Below are positions 61,998 through 64,000 of a DNA stretch of 64,000 bases, piece after piece. Numbering within the stretch: position 1 is the stretch's first letter; every line of letters starts with the position of its first letter. The position numbers and the translations under genes were made by a program. The stretch covers positions 62,001-126,000 of the forward strand of contig JAMFRO010000007.1 of assembly GCA_026224825.1 (NCBI GenBank). Direction: 5' to 3'. The DNA comes from a bacterium (GTDB lineage Bacteria; Pseudomonadota; Alphaproteobacteria; Acetobacterales; Acetobacteraceae). The notes beneath the pieces were generated by a model. The model ran no database searches. It was not told the origin of the DNA and saw only the letters and a program-made list of their open reading frames with translations.

Positions 61998-63071
61998 TTA
62001 CGGGGCTAGCGTTGCGGCGGGTTGGCGGGCTCGGCCGTGGGTCAGGGTGATGGCTTGTTTCTCGATGATCAGCCAGCTGGCGGTGCCGCAGAGATAGGCC
62101 AAAGGCAGGGTGAGGAGTACGAGGGCTGGTGCGGAAATTTTGTGGTGCAGGCAGATGAGAACGGAGGCGATGGGCCAGCCGTAGAGATAGGTGCCGTAGC
62201 TGATGTCCCATTTATTGTTGAGTTTCTGCAAGATTCCGAGATTGCTTTTGAAAGCCAGCCAGTAGAGTGCCAGCCCGCCGAAGATGTTGAGCCCGGCTTC
62301 CGCGCTGGGCTGGTAGAAGAGGCAGGGCAGCATGAGGAGGGTGCAGAGAAGGGCTGTTTTGCCGGTCATCCAGCGGGTGAGTGTTGTTTTGTTCTGGTGC
62401 CAGAGAACGCCGAGCATGAATGCCGAGACGAAACGGATATTGTCTGACAGTGTGCCGCAAAAGGCGAAAAACAGCGAGGAGCTGGCCAGAGCGTTGAACT
62501 GGGTTTTGAGATCGGGAAAAGAGAGGCAGATGTTTGCCGCGATGAGCAAGGCGGCGAAGCTCCAGAGCAAAAGTTTGCTGTTGAGCAGGCCGAGCCTGTG
62601 CAGGCAGGCGATGAGAATATAGCAGCGGAATTCATAGGGAATTGTCCATATGGCGCCGTTGAGCCCGGGATGGTGCAGGAAGGGCAAAGCGCAATTGCCG
62701 GGCGGCAGCATGGTGGTGAGGCGGATGGTCAGGTTGGAGGTATTTTCGCAGGAGACGCCGAGGGCGGGTTCGAGAATGAAGAAGGTGATGAGCATGACGG
62801 CGAGATAGCCGGGGTAAATGCGTAAGACCCGCTTGGTGAAATAGAGTTTGAGTGAGCCCGTGTTGAGGAGGCTGGCGGTGATGAGATAGCCGCTGAGCAG
62901 GAAAAAACCATTTACGGCAATGCCGGCGAGGGTGAGTGTGTGGAAGAGCATCGTCAGCGGTTCGTGCTGGCGGTTGCCGTCGATTAATTCAGGCGCGTGG
63001 CCGATGATGACGAGGCTCGCCAGCAGCAGCCGCAAGAAGCCGATGTTGTTGTTGTGCTGCAAATTAATCAC
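61998..63071 (-). CDS. Acyltransferase-3 family membrane protein
   Basis: A 357-residue O-acyltransferase with about ten membrane helices. It starts NIGFLRLLLASLVIIGHAPE, where the His is the likely catalytic residue, with FFLLSGYLITASLL and KRVLRIYPGYLAVMLITFF. It likely modifies a surface sugar or lipid. The start is GTG 63071, overlapping the TAA of the upstream gene by 8 nt; the longer frame to 63113 is unlikely. Confidence 0.87.
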   Translation of the reverse strand: MINLQHNNNIGFLRLLLASLVIIGHAPELIDGNRQHEPLTMLFHTLTLAGIAVNGFFLLSGYLITASLLNTGSLKLYFTKRVLRIYPGYLAVMLITFFILEPALGVSCENTSNLTIRLTTMLPPGNCALPFLHHPGLNGAIWTIPYEFRCYILIACLHRLGLLNSKLLLWSFAALLIAANICLSFPDLKTQFNALASSSLFFAFCGTLSDNIRFVSAFMLGVLWHQNKTTLTRWMTGKTALLCTLLMLPCLFYQPSAEAGLNIFGGLALYWLAFKSNLGILQKLNNKWDISYGTYLYGWPIASVLICLHHKISAPALVLLTLPLAYLCGTASWLIIEKQAITLTHGRARQPAATLAP

Positions 63072-64000
63072 CGGTCTCTCGCGCGACTCTGACGCGTTCC
63101 ACCCGCCGCCCATCCATCTCCAGCACCTCGAATTTCCAGCCGCCGAAGACGATGGCGTCGCCTTTGCGGGCGGGGCGGAGGAGGAGGGCTAGGATGAGGC
63201 CGCCCAGGGTGTGGTAGCTGCCTTCGTTGGGGAGGTTGGGTAAGTGGAGGCGGGCTTTTGTTTCGTCTACGGGGGTCATGCCGTCCAGTTCGTAGATGCT
63301 GTCGGCGGGTTCGGGGGTGTGGGCGGAGGGGCCGGTGTCGCCGGCGTCGCCTACTATGGCTTCCAGTACGTCTGCCGCGGTGATGATGCCTTCGAAGCTG
63401 CCGTATTCGTCCAGCACCAGGGCCATGCCGAGGGTGTCGAATTTCAGGCGTTCCAGGGCTTCCAGGGCTGTTACGGAATCCGGGATGGCGAGGGGATGGC
63501 GCAGGCAGGCGGCGAGGTTGAATTCTTTGCCGCCCAGGGCGCGGTCCAGCAGGTCTTTGGCCTGGACCACGCCGGCGACGTTGTCGACTGTGCGGTCGCA
63601 GACGACGAAGCGGGAGTGGGGGGCGGTGTGGACGGTGGCGATGATGTCGGCTTTGGCGGCTGTGCGGTCGATCCAGACGATTTCCGTGCGCGGGGTCATG
63701 ATGGCGCGGACGGGTTTGTCGGCGAGACGCAATACGCGTTCGATGATGTCGCGCTCCTCGGTTTCCAGCACGCCGGTTTCGGCACCTTCCACCAGCATGG
63801 CTTTCAGCTCTTCCTCGCTTACCGCGCGGCGGTCTTCCGGTTCGGGGCCGAATAGGCGCAGGACCAACTTCGTGCTGGCGCCCAGCAGCCAGACCACGGG
63901 GGCGACGGCCGTTGCCAGTATGGATAGAGGCCTGGCGATGATGGTGGCGAGACGTTCCGGGTGGCGCAGAGCGAGCTGTTTGGGCACTAATTCGCCGAAC
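63064..64000 (-). CDS. CNNM/CorC-type CBS-domain protein (partial, 5' end beyond window)
   Basis: A gene cut by the right edge. The frame is open beyond the first Met and reads FGELVPKQLALRHPERLATI, the end of a CNNM transmembrane domain. Two CBS repeats follow (PVRAIMTPRTEIVWIDRTA; HPLAIPDSVTALEALERLKF, DEYGSFEGIITAADVLEAIV) and then a C-terminal CorC_HlyC domain (YELDGMTPVDETKARLHLPN, HTLGGLILALLLRPARKGD). Relatives move Mg2+ or Co2+. It overlaps the acyltransferase start by 8 nt. Confidence 0.9.
   Translation of the reverse strand, partial: FGELVPKQLALRHPERLATIIARPLSILATAVAPVVWLLGASTKLVLRLFGPEPEDRRAVSEEELKAMLVEGAETGVLETEERDIIERVLRLADKPVRAIMTPRTEIVWIDRTAAKADIIATVHTAPHSRFVVCDRTVDNVAGVVQAKDLLDRALGGKEFNLAACLRHPLAIPDSVTALEALERLKFDTLGMALVLDEYGSFEGIITAADVLEAIVGDAGDTGPSAHTPEPADSIYELDGMTPVDETKARLHLPNLPNEGSYHTLGGLILALLLRPARKGDAIVFGGWKFEVLEMDGRRVERVRVARETGD

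Overview
The window is GC-rich, densely packed bacterial DNA with short intergenic gaps and many 4-nt stop/start overlaps. Gene content suggests an alphaproteobacterium, probably Acetobacteraceae or a close Rhodospirillales relative. The indicators are an OhrR-type regulator, a Bfr/Bfd pair, a very long Hint-domain protein of the kind common in acetic acid bacteria, tail-collar-domain gene runs, and several cytochrome P450s. This placement is inference; there is no rRNA or tRNA here to test it. I see no insertion sequence, CRISPR array or tRNA.

Region 1 (1-16.1 kb) is a catabolic island. It holds an E1-beta gene cut by the window edge, a stand-alone lipoyl domain, a separate lipoyl-less E2 core, a ketosteroid-dehydrogenase-like flavoprotein, an Ltp2-like thiolase fold with its Zn-ribbon partner, a DUF2889 protein, two P450s (one frameshifted), an adrenodoxin-type ferredoxin, SDR, GST, amidohydrolase, a deazaflavin-type reductase, a LLM monooxygenase, and TetR and OhrR/MarR regulators. 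Together these look like uptake-independent degradation of a steroid, terpenoid or other hydrophobic substrate.

Region 2 (16.4-17.8 kb) is iron storage (bfr, bfd) with palindromic operator candidates. Region 3 (17.9-26.1 kb) is a surface-glycan operon: GDP-D-rhamnose synthesis (rmd, gmd), a methyltransferase, an acyltransferase and three glycosyltransferases. Region 4 (26.2-32.6 kb) holds a third P450 with SDR and aldehyde dehydrogenase, a GbsR/MarR regulator, a fosmidomycin-type exporter and an AraC regulator.

Region 5 (32.8-49.2 kb) is the most notable part. It is an aryl-polyene/xanthomonadin-type pigment cluster: ACP, acyl ligase, two dehydratases, ketosynthase plus a short chain-length-factor partner, ketoreductase, LpxL-like acyltransferase, LolA-like carrier, MMPL exporter and GT2. 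It also has a FAD enzyme with halogenase hallmarks, a methyltransferase, a CPA2 antiporter and a chorismatase that could make the hydroxybenzoate starter.

Region 6 (49.3-55.9 kb) has a 1379-residue Hint-domain repeat protein facing three tandem tail-collar proteins and a small DUF6916-like protein. Region 7 (55.9-64 kb) has a GNAT, a TDT-family exporter with divergent LysR, a GntR regulator, rhodanese, cysteine synthase, amidase, an acyltransferase and a truncated CBS-domain (CorC/hemolysin) protein. Two families of nested palindromes sit between genes, often between convergent genes. Short 13-17 bp tandem duplications recur at gene starts and stops.
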